A stretch of 64,000 nt of DNA from Haematococcus lacustris. Taxonomy: Eukaryota; Chlorophyta; Chlorophyceae; Chlamydomonadales; Haematococcaceae. Location: the NCBI GenBank assembly GCA_030144725.1, contig JASKMD010000009.1, forward strand, positions 2,457,031-2,521,030. The letters run 5' to 3'. A model generated the notes under the pieces. That model saw only the letters and a list, made by a program, of their open reading frames with translations. It was not told the origin of the DNA and did not search any database. A program made the position numbers and the translations under genes. Numbering within the stretch: position 1 is the first letter of the stretch; every line of letters begins with the position of its first letter. Of this stretch, positions 48,630 through 59,855 are shown piece after piece.

Positions 48630-49405
48630 CACGAAGTTGTTGAGATGCGCAAACGCGGGATATGCACCTGCAATGCACACATAGCAGGTGCTGCATGTGG
48701 TGTGTTGATGGGCAACGACATCATCCATGGCATTGCAGTCTGCGGTTGAAACTATGCTGTAATTGCCTGCAATATTACCTTTAGATGAAACTGCGGCAAG
48801 GGGTTGCTATGAGCACTGTCATATCACCACACAAGTTTCAGGCCTACTGGTTACACATGTGCCATGTGACACCACATCATGTGTGATGTGGTACTATTCC
48901 CTGCCAAGATGCACACACTGTATGCATCATCATGCAACCTAATCTATTGCGTACCTTGTGCCATAACGAGCAGACATATATGTTTTCAGCTTTAAATTCG
49001 CTGAGGCTGGACAGGGGGCCGGGTTTGCAGCAGTTCTGCATGGTCGCAGTCGGGTCCACAATTTATGAGTCCCACGCGTTCATTTTAGCAGCTACGCAGC
49101 GAGACAAGAGCCAATGTTCTCACTGGCATCGTCGGTCGCTCCACTTGCAAGGAGCACGAAAGTCAGCGCTTAAGCGATTAGAAGCTTTGCGATGCGCATG
49201 GGGTCTATTGTACCGCACTCCGTCGGCTGGACAGTTCTCTAGGCTACGCTTGGTCCAGATTCTTGGCAGGCTACGGAGGTGGACATCCGGCAGGGAGCTA
49301 ACAGCGACGCGCTGAGCCCAGCGGTGCAAGTCTTACATGCTGGGATGGCCTGTACGTGATATGCGAAAAATATTTGAATTCCCGCAGGACGTGTCACAGC
49401 TGACC
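48630..49405 (-). repeat. E3 right inverted arm
   Basis: Reverse complement is similar over most of its length to the left arm (26532-27088 joined to 47478-47690), for example GCTGCAAACCCGGCCCCC in both. It ends with the perfect 15-bp terminal repeat. Confidence 0.75.
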
Positions 49406-50283
49406 CCCGGGCCGACACCGCGGACCAGCTGGCTGTGGGTGTTCAGGCGGGCCAGCCGTGTGCGAAGGTGTGGAAGGAGCTGCTAGACCCCACCCTCCGT
49501 CGGGAGCATGTCATCGTGGCCTGGCGGGTGCTTCACGCTAGCCTCATGGTCGGGGCCTTGTGGGGTCACATCCTCAAGGGTACGGCTGCCCCGGGCTCTT
49601 CCGCCTGCCGCTTCTGCCAGCCGGGGCACTTGGAGACCCTCACCCACGCCTTCTTGACCTGCCCCGCCGTGGTCCCAGCCTGGGAGTGGGTGCTGGACGT
49701 GTACGGCCGCCTCACAGGCACCCGCCCCCCCTCAAGCGACGCCATGCTGCTCCTCAGTGGGCGCCCCACCTGCGGCGAGGCCCCCCCCTTCCAGCCCCCT
49801 GACAGCCTGTTGTGGTTGCGGCTGCGCGTGGCCTACCTGGGCGCAGTGTGGCGCCTCCGCAGCTCAGGAGCCGCTACAGCCCTGCAGCCACAACAGGTGG
49901 CGAGGCGGGTCGTGGAGGAGGTCATCTCCACCCTCACCACGGCCGTCAAGCGTGACTGGCATCGGGTGGGGTGGGACATCCGCGTGGGCCTCTGCGGCGC
50001 TGTGCCCTCCACCTGGTTCAAGGGCAAGGACCCGGAGCTGGACGCTGCCCACTTCGACCAGCTGTGGCCCGAGGCGTCGGGGGGCTGGTTTGCCAAGCAG
50101 CCCAGGAGGGAGCGGAGGGGAGGGCAGGAGGGGGCAGAGGGGAGGGTTGGGGCAGGAGGAGTGGAGGAGGAGAGGGCAGCAGGGAGGCCTAGGCATGGGG
50201 AGGGCAGGGCGCAGGGGGGGGGAGAGCTAGTGGTTCGCCTGTCCTTGCAGTGGCCCGTCCCCTTCCCCGTCGAGCCAGCCTGA
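49406..50283 (+). pseudogene. LINE ORF2 C-terminal part with RT-type zinc-binding domain
   Basis: Continues the ORF2 frame from 26531 after E3. It contains the zinc-binding motif typical of L1-type ORF2 C-termini: CRFCQPGHLETLTHAFLTC (C-X2-C...H...C), preceded by AWRVLHASLMVGALWG. A Gly/Arg/Glu-rich low-complexity stretch and the end VEPA with TGA 50281-50283 follow. There are no stops inside this piece, but the protein is split by T1 and E3. Confidence 0.85.
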
Positions 50284-50722
50284 GCTTTAGGGTTGCTGGT
50301 GGGGGCTTAGGGCGTTCGGTGGGTGGGGTGGGCTAGGCTTCGGGGGGCTGTCTGGGTGTCAGGGGACCGGGGGCTTAGGTGATCTTGGTTTGAGCGTTGG
50401 GGGTAGGGTTCTCGGTTTCAGGTCGAGGGGCGGAACTTAGGCTCGTGTGGGTAGTTTTGTGGGGAGGGTATGGGGTGGGTCTGGGGAGGTGAGCTAGGGT
50501 GGAGGGCGTTGGTGTGGGGGAGTGTCTTGACGTTGTCCTAGGGAGGGGGTAGCTTGGGTTGTGTGGACCTTTGCATGTGGGGTGTGGACCTTTGCTTGGG
50601 GTGTGTGGACCGCTGTGTTTGGGTGGGGTGGTTGGGGCTCGTGTATGGAAGAACCTTGTTTTGTAGTAGTCTTCTCTTATCTTCTTTTCTTTAGTGTCAC
50701 TCTCTCTCTTGTAATGCTCCTC

Positions 50723-50753
<31 letters not shown>
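50284..50753 (+). other. LINE 3' untranslated region and poly(A) tail
   Basis: G/T-rich 3' UTR with direct repeats of GTGTGGACCTTTGC, followed by 28 A (50726-50753), then directly the resumed gypsy gag (CACCTCAAGG). The A run marks the 3' end of the reverse-transcribed LINE. Confidence 0.9.
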
Positions 50754-51397
50754 CACCTCAAGGCCATGGTAGACATTCAGTCTCCCACTACATTTGATCA
50801 GGCAGTCAAGATAGCCGTAGCTCATGACACCGCCTGCCGTGATGCAGGGCTTTCTACAGCTGTCCCCATGCAACTAGGCCTCATGAAACAAGCCAAGCAA
50901 CAGCCTCACCGCGCTCAGCGCGAGACCCACGACACATCATCTAACTCAGCTACTCAGCAAACCAAGCCTGCTACCCCACGACTCCAACGGCTCACACCAG
51001 AGGAGAAAGCCTGGTATGCTGCCCACAATAAGTGCACTTTCTGCCGTGAGGATGGTTATCTGGTGCAAGACTGCAAGCACCCTAACAAACGCGGTCCAAA
51101 AAACTGGGCGGCTCGACCTCCCAACCAAGCAAAGACCAAGCAACGACCAAGCAAAGAGTCCAACCAGCCAAAAGCAAGCACTGGCGAGACCACCGCTATC
51201 TCCCCGCCACCGCCCCGGCTCCGTATCACTAAGCTCGCAGCCAACTCCAGTCCTGGCAGCCATGCTGATTTGCTAGTCTTCACGGGGTCATACAAGGGCA
51301 ATAGTGCACGGGTGTTGATTGACGGAGGCGCTACTGGCTCGTTTATTGACTCGGCCTTTTGCACAAAGTATGGCATTCAGACTGCCCAGAAAGTGAG
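50754..51397 (+). pseudogene. gag: Ty3/gypsy gag C-terminus and protease start, second half of the element at 293
   Basis: Continues in the same frame as gag 293-820. It has AMVDIQSPTTFDQAVKIAV, a Pro/Thr/Gln-rich linker, a zinc knuckle CTFCREDGYLVQDC in which Tyr replaces the usual His, then a protease start with VLIDGGATGSFID. The sequence is cut at 51397 by the gypsy B LTR; the open frame to 51605 is LTR sequence. The rest of this element is outside the window or lost. Confidence 0.85.
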
Positions 51398-51698
51398 TGT
51401 AAAGTGCGCACCTCTGGAGGTGATTGTCGCTTCGCGTCGTCTGGGTTGTCTCGTGAATGCGAGCCGTCGCGGGACGCGGGATTACACGTGTAGTGTGAGA
51501 TTTGGCAGGTCAAGACTAGCGGACATTGCGTCCGTGAGTACAACTGGTTCGATTCCAGGGAGCCCCGTTCTAAGCTCTAGCCATTCTCGCAACACACCGC
51601 TGTAACCCAAAACCCTAGTCGGAAGTCATTGCCTCGACTGGACCGGCCTTCGAGCTTGTGTCAAAAGGTCATCTGACGTTGCGTCCCCGCACGTTACA
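51398..51698 (+). repeat. Gypsy B 5' LTR
   Basis: 301 bp, starts TGTAAAGTGC, ends CGTTACA. Its B-box GGTTCGATTCC is at 51546-51556. Confidence 0.93.
51504..51558 (+). other. tRNA-like module in gypsy B LTR
   Basis: In order: TTGGCAGGTCAAGAC (A-box/D-arm-like), hairpin GGAC-ATTGC-GTCC (51521-51533), and T-arm-like CTGG-TTCGATT-CCAG (51544-51558). The same order occurs in gypsy C. Confidence 0.6.
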
Positions 51699-51742
51699 GC
51701 TGGTTTCCGACCCCGAGCATTTAAGCTCGCGGTCCAGTCAAT

Positions 51743-53371
51743 ATGACTTCAACTACCCAAAATGTCGCTTCGGCGAATAAGACCAATGGCGCCTCTGGCG
51801 TCCTTCCTCCAGCTGCAGCTGTTACAGCTACAGCAGAGACGCTTCCTGCACTCGGTGCAGTACAGGAGCCGGGCGAGATAACCGCTCCACTTCCCGCAGG
51901 AGACTTGCAGGCTGGCGAAGGAGATGAGCTTATGGACGAGTTTGGCCTCGACCAATTCGACAGCACTTCGACTCCAGTCGCCGAGCTCAACGCGCAAATT
52001 GCTACCCTCCAGGCGCAACTGGTCGCAGCGCAGGCCAACAACCAGCAAGCTGGTTCGCTGGTGAGTCCTCCTGCTGCTGCTAAGCGTGCTGCTGATGCTG
52101 CTTTGCTGCCAGCTAGCCCTAGTCCAGCTAAGAGGCCAGTCGAAGTAGCGTCGCAGCTAGTTGGGCCTTTGGCTGCTGCTCTGCGCGCACTCCAACACTT
52201 GACTGCTGCAATGCACCAGCCTGTTGCGCAGAAAGATGTTGCCTCGGGTTCACCCGGCACTTCGAACCCTCGCACACTTGCTGCTGTCCGGGACAAGTAT
52301 GCTGGGGTTAACCCCGCTGCTGCACCCCTGCCTGCCAATGCCACTGCTGTTGCTGGTCATGATTCCAACTCACGTCGCGGGGTGCCCGTGACTGAGCGGT
52401 GGACTGATGCCAGTTCGACCTCCGGTCGCCGTGCTCTGTCATTCCTGGAAGACCTTGAAGCACACTGTGTTGCACATGGCCTGGACCCTGCTCTTGCTCT
52501 GCCCTCTTTCCTGTCAGGCAAGGCCAGGGATGTCTGGTTCCAGTCTGTTAGGGACTCATATGCCCTGACATACTCTGGCTACCCCACATGGCACTACCTG
52601 TCTAAGCAGTTCCTTGAGTTTGTAGGGGAGGACCTGACCACTGATGCTGATGCAGCACGTGCTAAGCTCCTTGACTCCACTCACCTGCGTATGACTAATG
52701 GTGTTGCCCTGTCAGCATACATTACTGACTTCAGAAACACCCTCACCTTGGCTGGCAAGGACTGCATGACAGACTGCATGCTTGTGAATGTCTTCCAGCG
52801 TGGCCTGTCAGCAGATCTGCGTGGTCCTGTTGCCAAGGATCTGCGTGCCCTTGTGGCCCCCACTTTGGATGAAGCCATTAAGGCTGCCATCACCAACCAC
52901 AAGGCCCTTGTGGCTGCTGCTGGCTCTAGTGTGCATCCTGCCTCAAGGCGCCCGGTTGCTGCTGTGCACCAGGTGGCCCAAGTGCAACGTGGGCTGCAGA
53001 ACCTGGCCAGGTTCCCTGGTCCACCTCCTGGGCGTCCTGCTGCTCCCTCAGCTGACAGTGAGGGTCCCCCTCCTGCCAGCGGCTACTGCTACCATTGTGG
53101 ACTGTCGTCCCACTGGACCAAGCATTGCAAGAGGAAGGCCTCTGGCATGAGCAAGGAAGTGGCCATGAAGGATGCTGGTACCTGGGAGCTGATGCAAGAC
53201 CTGAAGAAGGGTGGCTCTGCCCCCTCCAAGGCTGCAAAGCGTGACCGCAGCCCTGACCGTGGTGGTGACCCTGGTGGTCCCTCCAGGCAGTACCAGGGTA
53301 GACGCCCTCAGACTGCCAGAATGGAGGCCAATGGCATGGTGAAGCACTTTCAGAAGTATCAGCGCAAATAG
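51743..53371 (+). CDS. gag: Gypsy B gag
   Basis: 542 residues from ATG 51743. Ala/Pro-rich N-terminus with a short helical stretch; capsid-type gag domain about residues 215-400 (RWTDASSTSGRRALSFLEDL, LPSFLSGKAR, YPTWHYLSKQFLEFVG, FQRGLSADLRG); zinc knuckle CYHCGLSSHWTKHC near 450; basic tail. It ends with TAG 53369-53371, and the same frame continues into pol. The capsid protein packages element RNA into particles. The ORF is intact. Confidence 0.92.
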   Translation: MTSTTQNVASANKTNGASGVLPPAAAVTATAETLPALGAVQEPGEITAPLPAGDLQAGEGDELMDEFGLDQFDSTSTPVAELNAQIATLQAQLVAAQANNQQAGSLVSPPAAAKRAADAALLPASPSPAKRPVEVASQLVGPLAAALRALQHLTAAMHQPVAQKDVASGSPGTSNPRTLAAVRDKYAGVNPAAAPLPANATAVAGHDSNSRRGVPVTERWTDASSTSGRRALSFLEDLEAHCVAHGLDPALALPSFLSGKARDVWFQSVRDSYALTYSGYPTWHYLSKQFLEFVGEDLTTDADAARAKLLDSTHLRMTNGVALSAYITDFRNTLTLAGKDCMTDCMLVNVFQRGLSADLRGPVAKDLRALVAPTLDEAIKAAITNHKALVAAAGSSVHPASRRPVAAVHQVAQVQRGLQNLARFPGPPPGRPAAPSADSEGPPPASGYCYHCGLSSHWTKHCKRKASGMSKEVAMKDAGTWELMQDLKKGGSAPSKAAKRDRSPDRGGDPGGPSRQYQGRRPQTARMEANGMVKHFQKYQRK

Positions 53372-56300
53372 GAGTTTGCTCAGCCAGTAAACCAAAACTG
53401 TGCTGAGTACTCTGAGGCATGCATTGTGTGTGAACCTGCTCATGTGCTGACTGCTGCACATGCTGATGGGGAATCCCTGCACTTTGCCTTTGCTGGTCAC
53501 CTGAATGAGCATCCTGCACGTGTCCTGTGTGACACTGGTGCTACCCACAGCTTTGTCAGTGCATCATTTGTTGCTGCACATGTTGTACCTGTCCACATGT
53601 TGAAGCACATGCAAGTGTGGCATGCTGCTAACAACACTGTGTTGAGCTGTTCCCAGTTTGTTAAGGCTGAGCTGAGGCTGCCAGGTGTTACAGTACCCTG
53701 CCAACTCAATGTCATGCCTTCCCTCTTGCCTGACTTTGATGTCTTGCTAGGGAATGACTGGTTGAATGAGCATGAGGCCGTGATGTCATACCAGGACAAG
53801 ACACTCAGCCTAGCATGTGACAAGAGTGAGCCAGTAGTGCTGCCATGTCCTTCTGCTGGTGTGTCTCAGTTAGGGCAGTCTGCTGTAAGCAACCCTGCCT
53901 CTTTCCTGGTCAATGCTCTACGTGCAAAACCCCCTCTGGCTTCTGCAAAAGTTGCTGCCAGGTGGTTACGAAAAGGAGGCACAGGTGTCCTGGCCCTGAT
54001 CACTGTGGATAATTCAAGTACCCCTGATCCAGCTCCAGCTGAACCTGACCTACCTCCAGGTGTGTCCCAGGCACTCAATGCTTTGCTGGATGAGTATGCT
54101 GATGTGTTTGCACCCATCACATCTCTGCCACCTGAGCGTCCTGTGGGCCATGCCATACCCCTTGTGCCTGATGCACGAACCGCTGTGGTACCTCAATACC
54201 GCATGAGTCAGGATGAGCATGCTGAGCTGAAGAAGCAGGTGCAGGACCTACTTGCCAAGGGCATGATAGAACCAAGCTCCAGTCCTTTTGCTGCTCCTAT
54301 CCTGTTTGTCAAGAAGAAGTCTGGTGAGTTACGCATGTGCCTTGATTACCGTCAGCTCAACAAGATCACCATCAGGGATCAGTATCCACTGCCGAGGATT
54401 GATGACTTGTTTGACAAGCTGTCAGGCTGCACTGTGTTTTCTTCCCTAGACCTTCAAGCAGGTTACAACCAGATCAGGACCACCCCTGAAGATGTGCCCA
54501 AAACGGCCTTCAGGACCCCTGACGGCCACTACCAGTTCAAGGTACTGTCCTTTGGACTCTGCAATGCACCTGCTACATTCCAGCGTGTCATGAATGATGC
54601 CTTTGCACCAGTCTTGAACCAGTGTGCCCTGGTGTACCTGGATGACATCTTGGTCATGTCCAAATCTGTGGACGAGCATTTGAAGCATCTCAGAAAGGTC
54701 TTTGACCTCCTGAGGCTCAACAAGCTCTTTGCCAAGCAGTTCAAGTGTGAATTCATGCGTTCCACGCTGAAATTCCTTGGCCATGTCATCTTTGCTGGTG
54801 CTATTGCTGTGGACCCTGAGAAAATCAAGAGCATTTCTGCTTGGCCTGTGCCTCAATCCCTGCAACAGCTCTAGTCATTCCTAGGTGCTGATAATTTTTG
54901 TGCGCAAATTTGTGCATAGTTTCAGTGTCCTAGCTGCACCTCTCACAGATCTGTGTGGCAAAGCTGGTGACTCATTTCTGTGGCACAATTGGCCTGCTGA
55001 TGAGCTGAAAGCCTTTGCTTCCCTCAAAGCTGCTGTTGCCCAGGTCCCCATGCTACGTCTACCTGATCACACCCAGCCCTTCCAGGTCTACTGTGATGCC
55101 TCACTCCAAGGAGTAGGAGCAGTCCTGATGCAAGATGGCTACCCCCTTGCATACCTCAGCAAGAAGTTGTCTTCTGCTGAGCGTAACTACACCACTGGTG
55201 AGCAAGAGCTTCTTGCCCTCATCACTGCATGCAAGGAGTGGAGGTGTTACCTTGAGGGTGTACCATTCACACTCTTCACCGATCATAAGCCTTTGACTGC
55301 TCTGCCCACCCAGAAGGTGCTGTCTAGACGTCAGGCTAGGTGGATGGAGTTTCTGTCACGGTTTACATTTGACCTGCAGTACCTGCCAGGTGATGCTAAT
55401 CCTGCTGACCCACTGTCCCGGATACCTGCTGGACCCCAGGACTGTGCCATGGTGTGTGTTGTTACCACCCGGCGGCAAGCTAAACAGTCTTTGGAGAGGG
55501 AGGAAGTGCGTGTGGCGCAGGCTCTGCCCCAGGTTCCACCTGTGGGTACTCCCTCAAATGCCCCCACTGCCGTTGATGCTTTGGCCCCCCGGCCCACAGT
55601 GTCTGATAACCCTGTTGTTGCTCACCATAGTAGGCTCCCTGAGCTTGAGGCCCCATCTGCTGCTGACACCTCAGTGCACTATCCTGCAGCTCCTGCCCAC
55701 CCATTGGAACTGGTTGATCACCTGGTCCATGGTTACCGGCTTGACCCTGCGTTTACTGCTGAAGCTGATCTGTCTGGCATGTACATGGACGACCATGGCC
55801 TGTGGCGGCGCACTGGCAAGGGCACAGTGATGGTTCCCAATGACCCTGAACTGCGTGAGTACATTCTGCATGAAATGCATGATGCTGCCTATGCTGGTCA
55901 TGTGGGTATAACCAAAACCCTTGAGAGGCTGTCACGAGTGTTCTACTGGGACACCATGCGTGCTGATGTCAGGCACTATGTCACTACTTGTGATGCCTGC
56001 CAGCGTGACAAGTCCTCCACACTGAAGCCTGGTGGCTTACTCAACCCACTGTCCATTCCGGATTACCGTTGGGAGTCAGTGTCAATGGACATGATCACCA
56101 AGCTGCCATCTGCTTCACATGGGTTTGATGCCATCTGTGTCTTTGTTGACAGGCTCAGTAAAATGGTGCACTTTGTGCCCTGCAAGGAGAGCATGAATGC
56201 CAAGGGCTCTGCCCGTCTGTTTGTTGACAATGTCTTCAAACTGCATGGCCTGCCAAAAGACATGGTCTCTGACCGTGGTCCCCATTTCCACAACAATTTC

Positions 56301-57134
56301 TGGCACCATGTGCAAAAGTTGCTGGGCATGAGGGGGTCCTTGTCTTCCTCCTATCACCCTCAGTCTGATGGCCAGACTGAGAGGTACAACCGTGTGTTGG
56401 AAGAGATGCTACGTCATTACATCTCTCCCACCCAAGCTGATTGGCCTGACTATCTGTCACTTGCTGAGTTTGCTGTGAACAACTCATGGCAAGAGTCCAT
56501 CAAGTCTACACCGTTCCTGGTTAACACCGGACAGTCCCCCATTACCCCTATACTCCACTCTCTACCTGACAAGGGGCGGTGCCCTGAAGGCCTGTCCTAT
56601 GCTACTTGGTGGCAGGAGGCTGTGGCTAAGGCCAAGCTATGCATGCAGGCTGCTCAGCAACGTCAAGCTGCCTATGCCAACCAGGACCGTGGAGAGGTGC
56701 ATTACAAGGTGGGTCAAATGGTCCTGCTCAGCACTAAGAACATGAGGTTGAAGCCAGGCAAAGCACGTAAGCTGCTGCCACGTTTTGTGGGGCCCTTCAA
56801 GGTGCTTGACTTGGTTGGCCAGGTTGCAGTGAACCTGCAGCTGCCTGCCTCCATGTCACGTCTTCACCCTGTGTTCCATTTGTCACTCATCAAACCCTAC
56901 ACTGGCACTGATGTGGGCTTCATGCCTCCGCCTGTTGAGTGGCTTGATGAGGAGCCTGTGTACTATGTTGAGCGTCTGTTGGACCACAGACATGTGCATG
57001 CAGGGAAGGCCAAGGAGTACCTGGTGCAGTGGGAAGGCTATGATGCCCATCACAACACCTGGGAGCCACGTTCCAACTTGGTTGGCTGTGACAAGATCAT
57101 GGCTGAGTACAATGCAGCTCACAACCTGAAGTAA
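53372..57134 (+). pseudogene. pol: Gypsy B pol, broken by a nonsense codon and a frameshift
   Basis: Open after the gag UAG in the same frame: protease CDTGATHSFV (about 53530), RT with LDLQAGYNQI and YLDD (54634-54645). TAG 54872-54874 stands where gypsy C has CAG, so one C-to-T change explains the stop. A run of five T just downstream shifts the frame by one. From 54885 to TAA 57132-57134 the other frame encodes the end of RT, RNase H (YCDASLQGVGAVL), the integrase zinc finger and D-D-E core (SDRGPHF, GQTERYN), and a chromodomain (YLVQWEGYDAHHNTWEP). The two lesions lie within about 30 bases; the copy cannot make a full Pol. Confidence 0.92.
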
Positions 57135-57385
57135 GTCCTAGGCCATGCATGCTGGTATGCTGCTGGACTATGGCATTCGCAGCATGCTTGTACCTCTGGT
57201 CAGCTGCTACCTGTGTGGTTATGGTTTCCCTGTGTCTAGTCGGCACGATGGTCTTTGACCGCTCCCTGAGCTATGACTTGGTGCGCCCTTTGGGTTGCCA
57301 AGTAGCTAAATCAGCATGCTGTAGGAAATGCGAGTCACGTGGTTTTACCCGTGGCGGAATGGAAGCCCCTTTGGAGGGGGAGGAA

Positions 57386-57685
57386 TGTAAAGTGCGCACC
57401 TCTGGAGGTGATTGTCGCTTCGCGTCGTCTGGGCTGTCTCGTGAATGCGAGCCGTCGCGGGACGCGAGATTACACGTGTAGTGTGAGATTTGGCAGGTCA
57501 AGACTAGCGACATTGCGTCCGTGAGTACAACTGGTTCGATTCCAGGGAGCCCCGTTCTAAGCTCTAGCCATTCTCGCAACACACCGCTGTAACCCAACAC
57601 CCTAGTCGGAAGTCATTGCCTCGACTGGACCGGCCTTCGAGCTTGTGTCAAAAGGTCATCTGACGTTGCGTCCCCGCACGTTACA
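57386..57685 (+). repeat. Shared LTR between gypsy B and B'
   Basis: 300 bp; B-box GGTTCGATTCC at 57533-57543. Preceded by polypurine tract GGAGGGGGAGGAA and followed by primer-binding site TGGTTTCCGACC. Confidence 0.93.
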
Positions 57686-57729
57686 GCTGGTTTCCGACCC
57701 CGAGCATTTAAGCTCGCGGTCCAGTCAAT

Positions 57730-59505
57730 ATGACTTCAACTACCCAAAATGTCGCTTCGGCGAATAAGACCAATGGCGCCTCTGGCGTCCTTCCTCCAGC
57801 TGCAGCTGTTACAGCTACAGCAGAGACGCTTCCTGCACTCGGTGCAGTACAGGAGCCGGGCGAGATAACCGCTCCACTTCCCGCAGGAGACTTGCAGGCT
57901 GGCGAAGGAGATGAGCTTATGGACGAGTTTGGCCTCGACCAATTCGACAGCACTTCGACTCCAGTCGCCGAGCTCAACGCGCAAATTGCTACCCTCCAGG
58001 CGCAACTGGTCGCAGCGCAGGCCAACAACCAGCAAGCTGGTTCGCTAGTGAGTCCTCCTGCTGCTGCTAAGCGTGCTGCTGATGCTGCTTTGCTGCCAGC
58101 TAGCCCTAGTCCAGCTAAGAGGCCAGTCGAAGTAGCGTCGCAGCTAGTTGGGCCTTTGGCTGCTGCTCTGCGCGCACTCCAACACTTGACTGCTGCAATG
58201 CACCAGCCTGTTGCGCAGAAAGATGTTGCCTCGGGTTCACCCGGCACTTCGAACCCTCGCACACTTGCTGCTGTCCGGGACAAGTATGTTGGGGTTAACC
58301 CCGCTGCTGCACCCCTGCCTGCCAATGCCACTACTGTTGCTGGTCATGATTCCAACTCACGTCGCGGGTTGCCCGTGACTGAGCGGTGGACTGATGCCAG
58401 TTCGACCTCCGGTCGCCGTGCTCTGTCATTCGTGGAAGACCTTGAAGCACACTGTGTTGCACATGGCCTGGACCCTGCTCTTGCTCTGCCCTCTTTCCTG
58501 TCAGGCAAGGCCAGGGATGTCTGGTTCCAGTTTGTTAGGGACTCATATGCCCTGACATACTCTGGCTACCCCACATGGCACTACCTGTCTAAGCAGTTCC
58601 TTGAGTTTGTAGGGGAGGTCCTGACCACTGATGCTGATGCAGCACGTGCTAAGCTCCTTGACTCCACTCACCTGCGTATGACTAATGGTGTTGCCCTGTC
58701 AGCATACATTACTGACTTCAGGAACACCCTCACCTTGGCGGGGCTGGCGGTGAGGCACCTCCACGCGGTGGCCCTGGTAACAATCCGCGTTGACTTCGGT
58801 CGCACGGATTGGCTAAGCTACCTCACCACCGCACCCAGCGGTATATAAATTGGGATGCAACGGGAAAGCCTTCCCAGGCTTGAACGGGCACCGCTTTGTC
58901 CAGCGGAATACAAATGAGGTCCGGGTGCTGCACACGACCGCTGCGGGTCACCGAGCTGTTGTGGAGTTGCTGGCGTCGTCAAGGAGGGAGCAGAGCTACC
59001 TCAACGCGGGACGTTGGCTGACAGCTGAAGTTTGGACTTTTGGAGCCTGAACTTCGGCTTTTAGTGCGACATCCGGCGGACAAGGCTAAAATTGCTCTCG
59101 TCAACGAGGAGAAGAGATAAGGCCAGCTGCCGAGTGCACTAGTCTTTGCTCCTCTCATGCCTCTTTGTTTGCCTTGGGTGCTAGCTGTGGTCTGTGGCTA
59201 CAGCTAGGGCAGCTTGGTGGGGACATGTCCAGCCTGTGTCCAACGTTTGGAGGTGGGAGCAGGCCGCGCCACAGGCGGAAGCTCCTCCCTTAATGCACGC
59301 CGGTTTGTACCGGAGTAGTTTTCTTTCTTTCTTTCTTTCTCCCTCACCTTGGCTGGCAAGGACTGCATGACAGACTCCATGCTTGTGAATGTCTTCCAGC
59401 GTGGCCTGTCAGCAGATCTGCGTGGTCCTGTTGCCAAGGATCTGCGTGCCCTTGTGGCCCCCACTTTGGATGAAGCCATTAAGGCTGCCATCACCAACCA
59501 CAAGG
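57730..59505 (+). pseudogene. gag: Gypsy B' gag, interrupted and truncated
   Basis: Starts at ATG 57730 and matches gypsy B gag with a handful of substitutions (for example Gly-Val for Gly-Asp near 58617). Coding is interrupted at 58738 by the retroposon, resumes at 59353, and is lost at 59505 where the gypsy C LTR begins. The open frame to 58848 includes retroposon sequence and is not real beyond 58738. Confidence 0.88.
58740..59340 (+). mobile_element. SINE-like non-LTR retroposon with (TTTC)n tail
   Basis: About 600 bp inserted in B' gag, flanked by a 12-bp direct repeat CCCTCACCTTGG (58727-58738 and 59341-59352), the target duplication expected of LINE-mediated insertion. It ends in TTTCTTTCTTTC. 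It contains TATATAAATTG at about 58844. No ORF or clear Pol III boxes, so the source (SINE, truncated LINE or retrocopy) is open. Confidence 0.75.
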
Positions 59506-59803
59506 TGTAAGGGCGCGCTCCGCGTAGTCCCTTAGTGTCGTCTGGGCTGTCGCGGTTAACCCGAGGCAGCTACAGGATATCGGTCACACCGCGTCAGTGT
59601 GAGTTGGCAGGTTAAGCCTAGCAGCGTAAGCTGCAAGGACAACTGGTTCGATCCCAGGGGGCCCCGTTCTAAGCCCTAGCCCTCTCACAGTGACCCCTTG
59701 TGGCCGACGGTTTCAGTACCCGCACTTCGGTGCCCTCCGGCCGGCTTAGTGTTACACATGGTTCAAAAGGTCCAGCGTCGCCTTTATAAGGCTGCACGTT
59801 ACA
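59506..59803 (+). repeat. Gypsy C 5' LTR
   Basis: 298 bp, starts TGTAAGGGCG, ends CGTTACA; TTTATAAG at about 59783 is a TATA-like site. The 3' LTR is not in the window, so the borders rest on comparison with A and B. Confidence 0.85.
59606..59657 (+). other. tRNA-like module in gypsy C LTR
   Basis: D-arm-like GGC-AGGTTAA-GCC (59606-59618), anticodon-arm-like GCAGC-GTAA-GCTGC (59621-59634) and T-arm-like CTGG-TTCGATC-CCAG (59643-59657) in tRNA order. No acceptor stem, so not a tRNA gene. Confidence 0.65.
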
Positions 59804-59855
59804 AGAGGTTTCCGACCGATAAGCTAGTTAACGCTCTGCCTCGACCATATCAAAA

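Larger units (their letters stand above)
51398..57685 (+). mobile_element. Gypsy B: Ty3/gypsy chromovirus with disrupted pol
   Basis: LTRs at 51398-51698 and 57386-57685 with four visible differences, a primer-binding site at 51701, gag, pol and a polypurine tract before the 3' LTR. The 3' LTR is followed directly by another primer-binding site and gag (B'), so it also serves as the 5' LTR of a second copy. Confidence 0.93.
57386..59505 (+). mobile_element. Gypsy B': second, partial head-to-tail copy of B
   Basis: LTR, leader and gag N-terminal two-thirds, nearly identical to B, in direct tandem through the shared LTR. It is interrupted by a SINE-like element and then cut at 59505 by gypsy C. 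The remainder is beyond the window. An LTR-LTR recombination product or a tandem integration could both give this. Confidence 0.85.
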
